Shown here: piece after piece, positions 12,401-25,805 of the stretch
Position numbering within the stretch: position 1 is the first letter of the stretch
Layout of the letters: the number at the start of each line of letters is the position of its first letter
Assembly: GCA_028564675.1 (NCBI GenBank)
Contig: JAOVVO010000274.1
Location: forward strand, 33,167 to 97,166
DNA from: Onchocerca lupi
Taxonomy: Eukaryota > Nematoda > Chromadorea > Rhabditida > Onchocercidae
Length of the DNA: 64,000 nucleotides
Direction of reading: 5' to 3'
Program-made: the position numbers and the translations under genes
The notes under the pieces: generated by a model
Seen by the model: only the letters and a program-made list of their open reading frames with translations
The model's database searches: none
Told to the model about the DNA's origin: nothing

Positions 12401-15400
12401 AATAATGCATCTGTATTTGTGAGAACATGAGAATTCAAAGCTTCTTTCTGATGACTAAGAGCTGCATAATCATAATCGCAGATTCTTCTTGAAAAGATTC
12501 GAATCTCGCGATTTAATAACACTCGAAGTTTTTCGATCTCTGTAATCACAAAATCAGTGACTTCATTTAAAAAACTCATGAGCTTTTGATGAAGTCTTTT
12601 GAATTAGTGAAGTTATTGATTTTGTGATCATAGAGATCGAAAAGCTTCAAGTATTATTAAATTGCAAGATTCAAATTTAGTTAAGAATCTCCGGTTATGA
12701 TTATGCAGCTGTTACTCATCAGAAAGGAGCTCTGAATTTTGTTCTCATAAATACAGATGCATTATTTAATAATATAATAAATGATTTTCAGAGTTTCATG
12801 TAATTCCTGTTCTTTTATCGGCATCACAACTTTTCAAATATGAAATACAATAAAACAGTGCGATTATAATCAACTAGATTTCAAAAAATTCAAATACAAC
12901 TACCCTCTGCTTGCCATCTGTAGCTTCCGTGTTCGAACGAGCTGTTTCTTTCGATAATATCGTTGACCTCAACGATCTGAAAAAATCGCAAATTCACATA
13001 TTTCTTTTATTTCTGAGAATTTTCTATTCAAAACGGAATGACGTGATTCTCTAAATGGAACAGTTTGGAAATAATCAGAAGACAGTACTGCAAAAAATGC
13101 TAGGAATTAATTAAGATTCTAAAAAGGTAAAAATTGATGTGAAGCGGAAGAAACCAATTCCAAAGTCAATTATCACCGATTGGTCTTGGTACTATTATAT
13201 TTATAATTTTAATCTGGCTTTATGTCAATTTCAATTTATTTACAAGCCTTTCTGTGTACAGTGCATCATAATATTGATTATTCTCGATAGTTTTACTAAG
13301 ATTCCGACTTACTCGCAATGTTGATCTAGTGGATCTCCATTTATTCGTGACAGAATATTTCTGTTTGATCCTGTTCTCGCCGAACTCGTTGTCACTTCCA
13401 CTATGTCCGAATCTTCAACACCCATATTATATAGAGCTTCTCTTCGCTTTTCTTGTGCAGAAACATAAGCACGTGGATCCGCCAATGCATCTACTAGACC
13501 TGCAAATGTATATAAACCTTACTTCAAATAATGCCATCTGTTTTATGGCTATAGGACCATTTTAAATCATTAAATTTTAAGTCTGATAAAACTTGAGGAA
13601 GAAATCGATAACAATAACTTTACTCATTTTTTTGCTATTTCATACGTTGCTGTACCTCTTCCGCATAATTCTATGCATAATTATAAGAATAAGAGTAATT
13701 CTCATAAAGATTTACCACTAAGCTCATCGGGAACATAAGTTTTGATGACAATCCGAACAAAAAGGCATGGCAATACCATGGGCATGTTTGATTCTGTACG
13801 AAGTGTTATGTGTCGATAACCTGCTTGTAAACCATCTAATGGTAATATTCTCTGCCCAAGTTGCTTTCCATTTTCATCATAAACAGCGAGACGTAAAAGT
13901 GCTAATTCCGGTAAGACGACCTGTGAACAAATAAGATAAGATGAATCCGGTCATTTCTTTTTACTTAATTTCAAACTCAACCTCCAAGCGCAAACTGGAT
14001 TACTGCCAGCGAATTTAATTTCTCGCTACTTTCAACTTATAAATCACCTTCCTAAAAACAAAGGGATCGCTGTTATACACAGGGTTTAATCCATTTGCAG
14101 GAACGGTACGTGTTCGATGTTCTTTTCGTATCGTATCTGTTGGAAGACCATACATTTCTGCCTCCACGTAAGTGCCAACTTTTCTATCACATAAAAAATG
14201 ACCTGATATGACCTGAAAAAAAAAAAGAATAAGTTAAGTCCAGTTCGCACTTTTCTTATAATGACGAAATATATTTTAGTTTTTTGAACAATTATAGTGA
14301 TTATAGAGCTTTCTACAAATAGTTCTTTGAATTAAAAATAATAGAAATGCACCAATGATTAATAACCTTCACGGTGCAATGTGCTGCAATTACACCATCG
14401 ACAGGAGATTCAGAAAATGGATCAAATGACCTATCAGGCCGTCTCATGAAGTCTGGCTTTAAAAGATATCTGAAATATCAAACAGTAATTAGAATTATTT
14501 CCGTTATCGAACAGAGAATTTTGAGGAGTTCTATATGAATATAGCTGTATAGAAATAAATAAGGACAATACGATAAACATAATGAAGCGTCGTTGATGGT
14601 CGTTTCTTACAGAGTTACAGAGACGTAAATGATACACTGTCATCGAAATGTACATATCAAAGTATAAATTAGTCGGATAAAATGAAAATTAAAAAGAAAA
14701 AGATTATTACATATGCAATTACTTTTTTATCCAAAATATCTCGATATTTACCATACGGATTTTTTAAAGAGAAAACATACCCACATCCACCATTGTATTG
14801 AAATTTTCCTTGATTGAGCTGCATAGATATATCCGGAGTTTGGAAATTTAACGCCACCATCTGGCAACCAGCGTTCCAAAATATCTGTAATTGCAAACTG
14901 AACTCCGATTGAATTCATCCAGACAAAATTTCTCTAGATTATATTTTCGTTTTCTTGTATGATGCAAATAAAAGCCTTCATTATTCCTAAAGCAATATTT
15001 GATGAAGAACTGAGTTGCAACTTATTCAAATCTTGAAACATTGAAGGTCTTTGCTAGTAAAGAAGAGATCTTGTCTAAATGGAGGAAATAATCAGGATTT
15101 CAAATAAAACTAAGAATGAAAAAGTTCACCTGAGGGAGGAAATTGCTAGAATCGACGCGAGCGCCTTTTGGATATATCCTACATAGTTGGCGCTTATTGT
15201 AATTAACGAATTCTGGAGCACTCTGTTTCAGGTATCCCAAACCCGTACTTTCCGAGAATGAAGACATGTGGAAATGCAGATTACTCGCTCAAAAAGTATT
15301 ATAGTTGTAGGAAAAGCAGCATTAAATAAAAGGACCCGCTGATTTTTTTAATTGAAAAGGTCCTTCCTTATCTATTTCTTTGATTAAAAAAATTGGAAAT

Positions 15401-18400
15401 AAAAAATGAAATGAGAAAAAAAATTGTCGAAATAAAGCTTATGATCGAAAACATGACCGAAGTAAAACTTTAGATATATACCTTCAGCAACATCGAAACC
15501 GGAAAACTTCACCGGATGAGTATAGTTAACTAGGCTAGATAGCAGAGGATGTATATTGGTAGTTGCACCCGTATAATGATATTCCGCAAAAATGCGTTCC
15601 TCTTCTTCTTTTGTTAATTGCTGCTAAAACGAAGCACGACATAAAAATTAAAAAAAAAAAAGCTCACATTTCAATCATTCCTGCTTAACATTTCGAAATT
15701 GTTTCGCAAATTAAATAAAAAAAAAATCTCCGGGCGTTTTCTATTAGAATATTGTTATCTTATTTAAACTATAGGAAAAGTCAAGTAAGATGCATGAAAT
15801 TAGTGCAAATTTTTAAAGTTAAACAAAAAGTAAAAAGGATCGAGCACTTCCTATATTATTGAGAGTAACGAGCTGGCTAAGGACCACAAAAAAGTATTAC
15901 TTCAGTAAGAAGGAATCAAAACAAAAAATGTCTATAAGGAAAGGGCACAAAAATGAAAAGCAATCTTTCCAAGGGTAATAACGCCTGGCCAAATGCATGC
16001 AAAGGTGATAAAAGTCATTTATACCATTTCCTCTTTGATGACATACGAATTGGCAGTCACTAATACAAACGAGAATTCGAAAGGAAAGTAAGCATTTAAC
16101 AGTGATCTAGTTAACTTCGGCAGATAGCTGCAACTTTTTCATAGCATCTTATCATAAGAATAAAGCTTTACATTTCTAATGCCTCACAAACCTCTTCCCT
16201 AGATTTCCGATTTCCAAATACAAATAACTTTTTCAAATGTTTATTCTTAAGAAAAAATTGCTGCCACTTAAAATATAATAATAGAACTGAAAGTAGATTA
16301 AAAATATTGAATTCATTAAACTTTATTTTAATCATCTTTTTCTTATCCTTTTTTCTGTCAGAAAAAAGATTTGAAATAGTTAGCCATTTCATAACATGCT
16401 TTCCTGAAGCACAGAGAAGTGCCGTAGCTAGGACTTGACACGTTGATGCAAAACAAATCACCTAAAGGATCAAATTACCAAAATATCATTCAGGTAAGGT
16501 ACCTCTCATTAAGAAATCTCACACTCCCATTATGATCAGTGCTCAAATCATGCGTGCAAAATATTTTTCTACATTATATGTTTCACTTAAGCCATCGAAA
16601 CGATATGATTCTGTCAAAGAACTCTTAAGAATACCCTTTTAAACATAAAGATGTTTTATGTTTAAAGTGTATTCGAAAAGGAAAAAGATGCTTTGCTAAA
16701 TGACAAATGTTGGACATATATTTCATCATCTGAAGATACGTGATAAAATCCAAGCACATTCGAACTGCTTAGTTGTGAAGGTCATATATTCTCAGAGCAA
16801 TAGCAGTATTAAGCCATCAACTATCGGGTTGATATGAGACAATAGCGCTCATGAAGTAAATGCACAGAGCAAAATCACAAAGACAAAGCAAATCAAAGTC
16901 AACTTGACGAAAGCAACACCGAAAGAAATCGCTAATATAACTCATAAATGTGAACTGTCTCAATCATTTATTAAGTATTGCATGCTTGTGTTCAGGCGAA
17001 ATTCCCTGACGACAATCTATCTATAGATATAAAGAAATACAGTGCACACGGAGATATTAGGAATTAATGGTCATTAACAAACCTTCTCTACCCTTACTTT
17101 TTTCTATTTCCCAGCAAATTCCCATGCTCGCCATAAAGACCACTCAAAAATTTGCATTTACATGGACAGTGGAAAAGTATTCAAGACAACGGGAGTAATA
17201 AAATGATCAAAAAATGAAAGCATTAGCTAGATGAAACCAAACCATTATTCATGCAACTATCGCATAATTTGCAACAATGACTGTGCTGATGTCTGTTTCT
17301 ACCATCTCAAGGCTAACGAAGTATCTGTTCTGTCCTTACTTGGTCCTAAATTAATTCCTAATTTAAATTGCCTTTTTGTTTTTCTGCCTTGTTGATAAAT
17401 GACGTTGTGGATGTGGATCCAGTAGTGCTGCACTCAAATTCCCGCCACTGTCTTCACCTTCCGGCACACGTGAAGTTCGGCGAAACGACCGTTTGCTCCG
17501 GAATGATGGTGACGGAAATATGGATAACGCCATATTCCCAGTGTTCTGTGGCGGTGATTCACTTCCAGACTGCGCACGCAGAATAATTGTAGCAATTATA
17601 TCAACAATGAGTTACAAGAAACAAAACTGTTCCGAAAAAAAAATTAAACTAATAAAATTATTGTGTCTGATCACCAAATTTATCAAAACTATCTACTTAA
17701 TAGAAAAAATCTGAAAATGAAGATGACAAGTTAGATACCAGTTTATTAAATCTAGTTCATGATGCAACATATGAGCTATGCTGTTTCTATATATGCGGAC
17801 AAGTAAATTGTCTCTAAATTCACTTATTTATGTTAATTATGACCTAAAAGTATTAATATAGCGAGAAGAATAATTTTAAGGAAATGATAATGAACGATCC
17901 GTAGCAATATGCAAATCCGAAGCAAGCAACTGATCCTAGAAGCATTAAAAAAAGCCTTTTAGACTAACTTTTCGAGTTTCAAAAATTAAAATATCATTAA
18001 GACAACAAAAAATAAGAACTAGTAGAATTATTTTCACCGTAAACCCATTCAACAAATTGATATTTCGAAACTTTTTAAAGACAAGCTATAAAACTAGGAA
18101 TTTTAGGAAATTTTTCTTATTATGTAGTTTGAAAGTCAGACGGAAGAAAAATTTTTTTACATAATACTATATAAAATAAAATGGGGATAAGTAAAATCTC
18201 ATCATCACAATCTAATTCAAATGAAATCTAAAAATTGGCAAACAAATCAGTAGACAAAAGTGAGATGTAAAAAATGCCTGAGGTTTTTTGGTAACAAGAG
18301 GTTTCAATTTTGATATGAAATTTGTTTGCTTGAATTCAGGATGCGCTTCATCCAAATCTCTAAATGGCGCACCATCACCTGAAATAATCTTTCCTGTTTG

Positions 18401-21400
18401 ACAAGAAAATTATTTTTCATTTCGGATGAGAAGATATGCTCAAAATATGTATTGTTTAGTGAATGAACAACTGATCTTAATCATCAGTAAAAGACCCATT
18501 AATTTAATAGCTTACGAAATACCAAACTTTTTAAAATCTTACTGCATTATGCGTTCATAAAAGCAGTAAAATTCATTCATTCTATTTCCTAGAAAGAGAA
18601 TAAAATTATACTTGGGTCTAATGTTGACGTTGAACGAGCGTCACAAACTTCAACCTCTGGATGTGCTCTCTGGTCATCAATTGCTGCAAAAATACTATTC
18701 CTTCATGTAAAACACGGAATTATCCTAATCCCTCTTTCATCCATCAGGATAAAAGTGAGCACACGATTTGATGGGTTCGGAACTAAATGAAAAAGCAAAA
18801 ATGATTTCCAAATGACATTTTAGCATTTAAAACAGTCTATTGCTTAAGTTTTGAGCTTATTGACAACAAGCAGTTCGACTTGATCGTATCTTTCATTAAG
18901 TATTTCCATTTGAATCCTAGAAACTCAACCATTGATATTATCAAGAACGCTAGGCATTTTGAAATAGCTAACTTCCCAACTGTTATTATCTAGCTAACAA
19001 TATATTTAATGGCGCATAATCCTGAAAAAACTTCAAAAAAATTCAATATCCTAATTATAACAATATTCTATTTCAGGACATCGCGCTAATCAGCAAAAAT
19101 AATACTTACAAAGAGCTAAGATTTCCTCGCCGACAATATCTTCTGGATTTTCGACTGGCTCATCTTCTTCATCTAATTTACCCTCACGCAGAAACTGTTC
19201 CATTTGCAATTTTTCAATATCCGCTTTCAGTCGCTTATTTTTAATCAATATTTTATGTTTCAGACGATTAGGTGATGGTAGTTGTACTCCTGGTTCAAGC
19301 GGATAATCATCAAAAGGCTTTGACAATAACATATCACCAAATATTTCCATGCAATATTTCGCCATTTTGAGCTGATTTGATTTAGAGCAATGATTTTCGA
19401 ATGATAAAATCACCGGAAAATCCGACCTAGCGAAAGCAGTATCTCGAATTTGATAGAGCACATCCTGAAAAAATCCTGAATATATAAAAGGGAAAATTTT
19501 CTTAAAGACTGTGTTCTGTGACGTTGTTTTCAGAAAACTTCTATAATTTAAATAATTTTACTTTTTTCAATGAAAAAATAGAAAAAAAGGAAAAGGTCGC
19601 GACTATCATCTACGCTCTGTCCACCATTATATTTGAAAATACTAATTTTATAAATATAATTATAGATGAATCTCTAATAATGCTATGATGTGCTGATAAC
19701 TTAATCAATAGATTACCTTAAAAAAAACATCCGTACACATTGCTTTGCCATGAGTGATGATCGGTTCACCTTTATTTTCCCCAGTACCATCCCAGCAATC
19801 TAGTTCAATGCATCTACAATGGTGCAAAGCAATGAAAAACATTTTATATTACTGATGTTTGTTTGGAATTATTTATTGCCAGAAATATCATTCAGATCCA
19901 TTAAATTTTAGAAATGATGATTACCTACACCCCGATAATAAAACCTGACGATAAATTTCAGTCGAACTTTTCCCGCCATATTGCCTTCCAGTGAGATATG
20001 TATTGTGTGAGCTGAAAAAAAGAACACATCCCATTAACGAATTTTTCAACGAATTTCGAGTGCACAACCTGTCACAACAGCTACAATCAGCAGTTCAGTA
20101 CTTTTTATACCACTATGAAAGAATGATGATTAATAAACATTAATATGAATACTTGCTAGTTTTAATCTGATGATTATATAAAAAAATGTCAGATTTTCAA
20201 ATACCTATTAATATAATAATGACATAGAGGTTGATCCATATCTTGATAAAGATCGACTCGATCTAAAAATACTGGTGCATTCTCATCAGACATCAAAAAC
20301 CGTAAGAAAGCATCGCCAGACATTTTTCCTACAAAGAAAATTTTTCAGATAATTGAATGTGCAAAACATAATTTTTATGCTATTCAAGGATATAATTATT
20401 TTATCCCTGCAAGAAAAAATTTTGATCCAAACAAATGAGAAATCATGACAAATTAATCAAAAAATACCATTATTTACATAATTTTCATCACTTTCATATT
20501 TTGATATTAGATGCAGCACTTTCTTGTCATCAAAGAAAGGAAATAATATTTCGTTCAGCCGAGGATCCCTCTGTTCTTCATTCAAAAAATTTACCAAACG
20601 ATCTTTGGTAAGATATTCTTTCCGACCACTTCTATAAAACAACTACCGATTAACCAATGAAGACATAAAAATTCAGATTTTCAGCGTCATCTTATGTCAG
20701 TGACCAATTTTCAAGATAAAAATTAGCTAAAAATGGCTTATTTTATCACTAATATTATCAACTAACAATTACCCTGCAATTTTTAACATTGACTGTACTT
20801 ACAGTTTTACGAACAATTCTTGCACATCACTTCGTGGACAAATTTTATTATATAAACGCAAATATTTATCAAATGTAAATAACTCCACATCAAGTTCATC
20901 ATACTCCTGAAAAACAAAGTAGCGGAAATAAATGATTATGAGCTGTCTTGACAAAAATAGAAAAAATATCGCTTAAAACAGAATGGAAATATTAACGAGT
21001 GACTCTCAAATAGATATCTGTTTGAAACAAGCTCTAGAAAATACCAACTTTATCGCCCGAAAGTCCGAGATCACTAAGACATTTCTGCACCATCCGATCC
21101 GTTTTACCACCGGAAAAAATTCTGACAATATTTTTTATGGGAATTTTTTGATGTTCATTCAAACAAAGACATAAATATCGCCAGCTGAAAGCAAAAGATC
21201 TTTGATCTCTTTGAAAACCAAGTAGAGAAATTTTGAGAAACCTAGGAAATGGTAGAGTAGAAATGGAAAATTAATAATTAAACCTGAATAACTGAGAGAC
21301 TGAAACAAACTTTTTCATCAGGCTTGTTGTATAAGAAATATGTCGCATTTTACTTGTTCTTAAAATTTCATTCAAGCCATTTCGCCAAATCTAAAATTTG

Positions 21401-22336
21401 ACAACAAAAAAAATTAAAAATGCTTATACATAAATCTTACGTATCCTTTGTTTCCTGGATGTATTTTAAATACAATAACTAAAAATGTTGGAAAGAAATT
21501 ACCTTGAAGAATCACTTTCATTAAATTTTAGAAAATCATGAGCAAAAATAAAATTACTCACCTTGGCAATTTCAATATCTTCCGCAACTAAATAGTAATT
21601 ACTAACACTGACTAGGTCAGGACCATGTGTAAGCCAAATTGTCCTATCTTCAATGGTTTCACGGGGTCCATGTTGTTCCAACTCAAACATTATTCGTCCA
21701 TCTTTCGGAAATGTACCACGTCTTGCTTCCCAAACCTTTAAGAATATAGTTATCCAAGAAAGAATTTCAAACACTAATAAGACCAAAGGAGGGATTTAGA
21801 ATCAAGATAAAAACAAAAAGTACTGAGGATTTTCCCTGAATAGATATTTCGATAAATAAAATAATTCTCTAAAATTTTGAGCTGACATGAAAATTAAATT
21901 AAATAATATAAATTACAAATAATTAACCAGGATAAGATCGAGCACTGATGTGTCTTTCCTTTCCTCTGATGTCCAGTACAGAAAAAATCCATATTCATCT
22001 ACTCGAAGAAATGTACCACATTCTAGGCAAATGCTTTCCTAAAACTTTTCTTTTAATTATACATTCAAACAGCGATATATAGTAGTCAAAAATTAAGACA
22101 ACTGCCGTATCTGCCATGAAATTTGCATCAAAAAGAAATTTCGTCAAAAGAAAGGTTCAAAATCGGGTCAAAGTCATGCGAGCTTCAAAAGGCACGGAGC
22201 TTTTGTAAAGCTCAAAACTTTAGACAAAAACGAAAGAGTAAACTGAACTCACATCATCATATTTATCGAATTCATAACCCTTCAGAAGAGCATCAGGAAT
22301 GTTGGGCTTCCAACTGAACTGGTACTCTTTGGCCAT
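9404..22336 (-). CDS. egl-8: Phosphoinositide phospholipase C-beta (EGL-8-like)
   Basis: Hydrolyses PIP2 to IP3 and diacylglycerol downstream of Gq; EGL-8 acts in nematode synaptic release and egg laying. About 29 exons, ~1260 residues. Main exons (minus): 22253-22336, 21928-22038, 21562-21735, 21284-21390, 21049-21184, 20803-20906, 20468-20631, 20205-20328, 19925-20011, 19717-19813, 19110-19464, 18612-18683, ~18298-18378, ~17400-17569, 15482-15623, 15130-15287, 14781-14884, 14367-14469, 14048-14212, 13716-13920, 13313-13499, 12904-12976, 11787-11918, 11010-11162, 10525-10640, 10114-10240, 9901-10004, 9716-9791, 9404-9472. Order: N-terminus MAKEYQFSWKP; PH; EF hands (TKDRLVNFLNEEQRDPRLNE); X domain with both catalytic His (SSHNTYLTG, ITHGKAM) and ELDCWDG, SFENHCS; Ser-rich linker; Y domain (MSSFSE, FVNYNKRQLCRIYPKG, AGCQMVALNFQT); C2 (GLNPVYNSDPFVF); and the long basic coiled-coil tail typical of PLC-beta. 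Linker junctions at 15624-18300 are the weak part. Confidence 0.95.
12205..12579 (-). CDS. Unrecognised 124-residue ORF nested in a PLC-beta intron (possible BAR-like exon copy)
   Basis: An uninterrupted frame starting MSFLNEVTDFVITEIEK lies in the PLC-beta intron 11919-12903, same strand as the host. Composition looks coding, with helical blocks such as REIRIFSRRICDYDYAAL and an IPYHLIVSFYCRHQTAVYQE segment. That pattern (paired basic/helical stretch, then P-x-x-L...Y near the end) loosely recalls BAR domains; this is inference, not a recognised family. The frame contains a good acceptor (GTGATTACAG at about 12541) and a good donor (GTACAG/GTAATC at about 12316). So the real coding unit may be only the ~225 nt between them, i.e. 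a copied exon. A decayed inverted copy lies next to it. It could be dead, or an exon of an unseen nested gene. Confidence 0.4.
   Translation of the reverse strand: MSFLNEVTDFVITEIEKLRVLLNREIRIFSRRICDYDYAALSHQKEALNSHVLTNTDALFRYIPYHLIVSFYCRHQTAVYQEAVMNVQVIVALLIYHELFDGSLKKAEDYAHFSHFRSSKAMNI
12596..12810 (+). pseudogene. Decayed inverted copy of the nested ORF
   Basis: Plus-strand sequence here matches the minus-strand ORF at 12380-12579, for example tgattttgtgat.a.agagatcgaaaa and tatgattatgcagct and acaaatacagatgcattattt in near-identical order. It is broken: after the segment matching the RI(F/C) region an in-frame TAG appears at about 12680, and further small indels follow. Together the two copies form a head-to-head inverted repeat centred near 12588. 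Confidence 0.7.
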
Positions 22337-25300
22337 TCTCGAGAAAGGCCTCACAAGCCTCTCTCACATCACCCAATGAATTTCTAAATTACACACCACA
22401 ATGTTATTCGAATTATTCTACGACATACATATATATACATACAAGACATATATGTATATATATCTTAGTAAAACAATTTTTTCAATCAAACGAAGAGATT
22501 TAGTTCAAGGAGAAACTGGCAAATCAATCAGAAAGTGCACTGAAATATTGAAACGTCCCAAAGTTGAAATACATTCCCTTCTCCATGAATTGACAATAGA
22601 TCTAGTGATGATTCGTTGAAACAAAGTATCATGTCAACCAGCCAAGAGTATAAGTGCTACTTTTGTTGATAAAATTATATTTGTAAAAACGAATAAGATG
22701 GGTCATAAATAATGGAGAATGGTAAGATAGTAAGATTAAACTAACAAAACAAGAAGAGATGCAATGCATGTACATAAATTGTATGATAATCTACCAATAA
22801 TTAGCGATAATCTGAATGACAAAATGAGTTCTCTAAACTACTGTTATTTACCAAGTGATGAGCCACAAAACTTGGCACAGATAAATACTTCTTTAAATTG
22901 TCACACAAATTTTTTGATTTATGCAAAATGAAAAGATGGAAGATGCAAAGTTTGAGAAGAGCAATAGTCTTGTTTGACATCAAGTACAAAAGCATCCGAA
23001 ACAGCTTTCCTCATTGGTCATCATCAGAAGTTCTTAGGTAGAAAGCAAACAGACCAATTCCTGCTTACAGCAGAGAAATTTCCGGATGACTTTCAATAAC
23101 ATTACAATGCACTGTTTAATGCATTCAATAGAAAGGTTCAGATCCACGATAAAAGTGCAAATGATTAATTATAAAGCAGGCAGTACCCACTCAATCAACA
23201 TTACACTATTTTAACAGCTGTCCACTGCTTTCCATAGAATTACGCATAATGAATATATGAACACATCCTCAAATGCAGTCGTCAAATCCAATATTCATCA
23301 ATAGTCAAATTTCAAAAAAGATTGATTTCTCGAGCATTTTTCATTTTTCAATCTGAGCTTAAATTCAGATCATAGCAGTTATCAAATCATATAGATTCCG
23401 ATTCTGAGACAACCAACAAAATATAATCATCCTTGTATCATTTCATCGGATCAATAGTTGGTCATATAGAGAAAAAACCTCTGGCATCAATATATGTTAA
23501 TAACAAATAAGTCAGAAACAAAACCAGTAGGAATCAACGAAACTGCTCAAGTGATTGCCATTCGATGTCAGATGACTTGAGAATATATATTACATATTCT
23601 TTCTCATTACTGTTCATTTAAATCAAAAATAATTAAAGTATTGAAGAGGCAGATTTTGCTAAAAAATATCTGAGTGGATTCTTGGTGATGATGATACTAG
23701 TCAAAACAATTGAAGCAAATAAATTCTTGCTAGCATAAGTTTTCTCGAACAAAATATCAGATGATTTCGGACTGTTCTGTATGACGACAGTAAAGAAAAG
23801 GTACTGCCAAGACAGCTAATCTATATTCCATCAGTTCACATTAGATCATAACACTAAAACACTACTGGCACTTTTTGAGCTAAATAAATTCAATAAATTG
23901 GAGCAAGCGATTAGATATCAGCAAGAATGTGATAAAATGACATGAAATAAGTCGTTCTTTTGATGCATTCATCTGAATTGATCTTTTCATTTGGCACGTT
24001 TAAATAAAGATTATTTAAATGCATATAGAATTTGCAACATCTGAACGGTTCATCAGTTCTTGACAGATTGACACCATGAATCTTTAATCAGATAATATGC
24101 TGCAAAACCACCTGCAACATAAGGAAGTTTTGAAATAGGTACGATATTCAGAAAACATCATAAATCGCTAATTCGCTTCTGTTTATGCAAATGCGAGGAT
24201 GAAACAGGCGATGGATGCAAAAAAATTCTCTAGATAATGCAACACTATTCAATAATCAATAAAGAAGTTTGCGCGATTTGGTAGATGCCTTAACTTTTTG
24301 ATTTGTTTAAGAAGTGAGTCTTCGCTCGATCATCTGATTATTGTCAAATCAAAATGCAAAATCTTTCAAACTGATAAGCGAACATTCTTGATAATATAAG
24401 TATTCATCCTCAGGTTCTCCCGACAATTTCGTGAATAAAATAAGGAACTGATCTGATGTGTTAATAGATTAATTATCTGTCAAATTCTACATTGCATTTT
24501 GCTACAAATTGTCAAAATCTGAAACGATGTTGTCAATAACAGTAAACAGACAGAGAAAACTCCCTCTTAAAACTTGGCATCCAATGCATCATCTTGCAAG
24601 AAGTAATTAGCTTAACATCAAAGCTTCATTCCATTAGCGTCTCTTCCGCTGATCGGCATATGCTTGCGCTGGCAAGTGAACATAACATAAAGCATGAAGT
24701 GCTGACATCGATTTCCGATAACTGTCACCTAAGTAATTTAAATCTGGCAACCACTGCTTAACTTCACTTTTCAAGCCTATTTGTGATTCAAAATAGCACT
24801 GCCGATACTATTTTAGATTACAGTTCATCGTGACACAAAAGGGAAAGAATTATGTTGCTAGCGTTAGATTGGAACGCAGTTTGCTTTCAAAGAACAAGTA
24901 AGCATTAACCAACTTTCTGGCTTCCAATAAACAGAAATATGAAATATTCTGAGCTAGTCGCAACGTCAGAAACAATACAAAAAAACTGGTGGACGAGTTA
25001 AAAGATATCTGATCAGGCATAGAGACTGTTTTGGAATGCGAAATGATGTTAGTGCCAATAAAATGAGCATATGCTATCCAAGAATGGAATCACTGACATA
25101 TAAAGCTTATGTAGGATGACAGCACAGAGATGTAGAAAGATGTCACAACTAATAATGTCCTGGCTTCGAAGGAACTATACTTGCAATAATTGGCCATAGA
25201 TGGCTCTGAACTCCCTTTGAGACTTAGGTGGTTCAAAACACATCTTCGGTTAAAAAGTCCGAAAATAAAAGAACGAATAGAGTCGAGTAGTTTGGAGAGT

Positions 25301-25784
25301 AAAAACGGCGAATGAATTCATGAAGTTTCAAGAAGTAAATGAATGGCGTGGAAAATAATTGTCAATGATGAGTTCGGTAAATAAATTAACAAGGTTTTCA
25401 GGCTAGAGAAGCATGCCTGCAGTTATTATCGATGAAAAGGAGCAGAAGTGGCTTGCTAGAGACTGTGAAGGTCGAAGTTTAGCAGAGCAGATCTGAAATT
25501 ACCTGTGCACTACTGGAGTGTGATGTGCGGGAGACACATTGGATGTAACCGACGAAGGAAGGTTATTTCTAAGGTCGATAGGATGAAGAATGGCTTTCGC
25601 GTTGGGGAACACTTCTACTTGTCACCTCCAAGCTTACCTATGCTAGCATGCAATGAAGCCCTTGAATTTATTCTCTTCATCAGATATTCTCCCACAATAT
25701 ACGTAGAGATGACTGTTCTCTCTCTGCCCTTTTCTTCCATTCCTACTCGATGGAGATGATAGAAAAAGAAATAAATTCTTCGTA

Positions 25785-25805
25785 TAGAGAGAGAGAGAGA
25801 GAGAA
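25785..25805. repeat. (AG)n microsatellite
   Basis: About ten uninterrupted AG dinucleotides followed by aaaatcaatt. No gene overlaps it. Confidence 0.85.

Noticed and set aside
16168..16461. 97-codon minus-strand frame inside a PLC-beta intron
   Set aside because: Lys/Phe-rich, AT-driven composition and no fit to the PLC X-Y linker or to splice phases.
25505..25759. 84-codon plus-strand ORF ending next to the AG microsatellite
   Set aside because: Composition and lack of any motif suggest chance; nothing upstream or downstream supports a gene.
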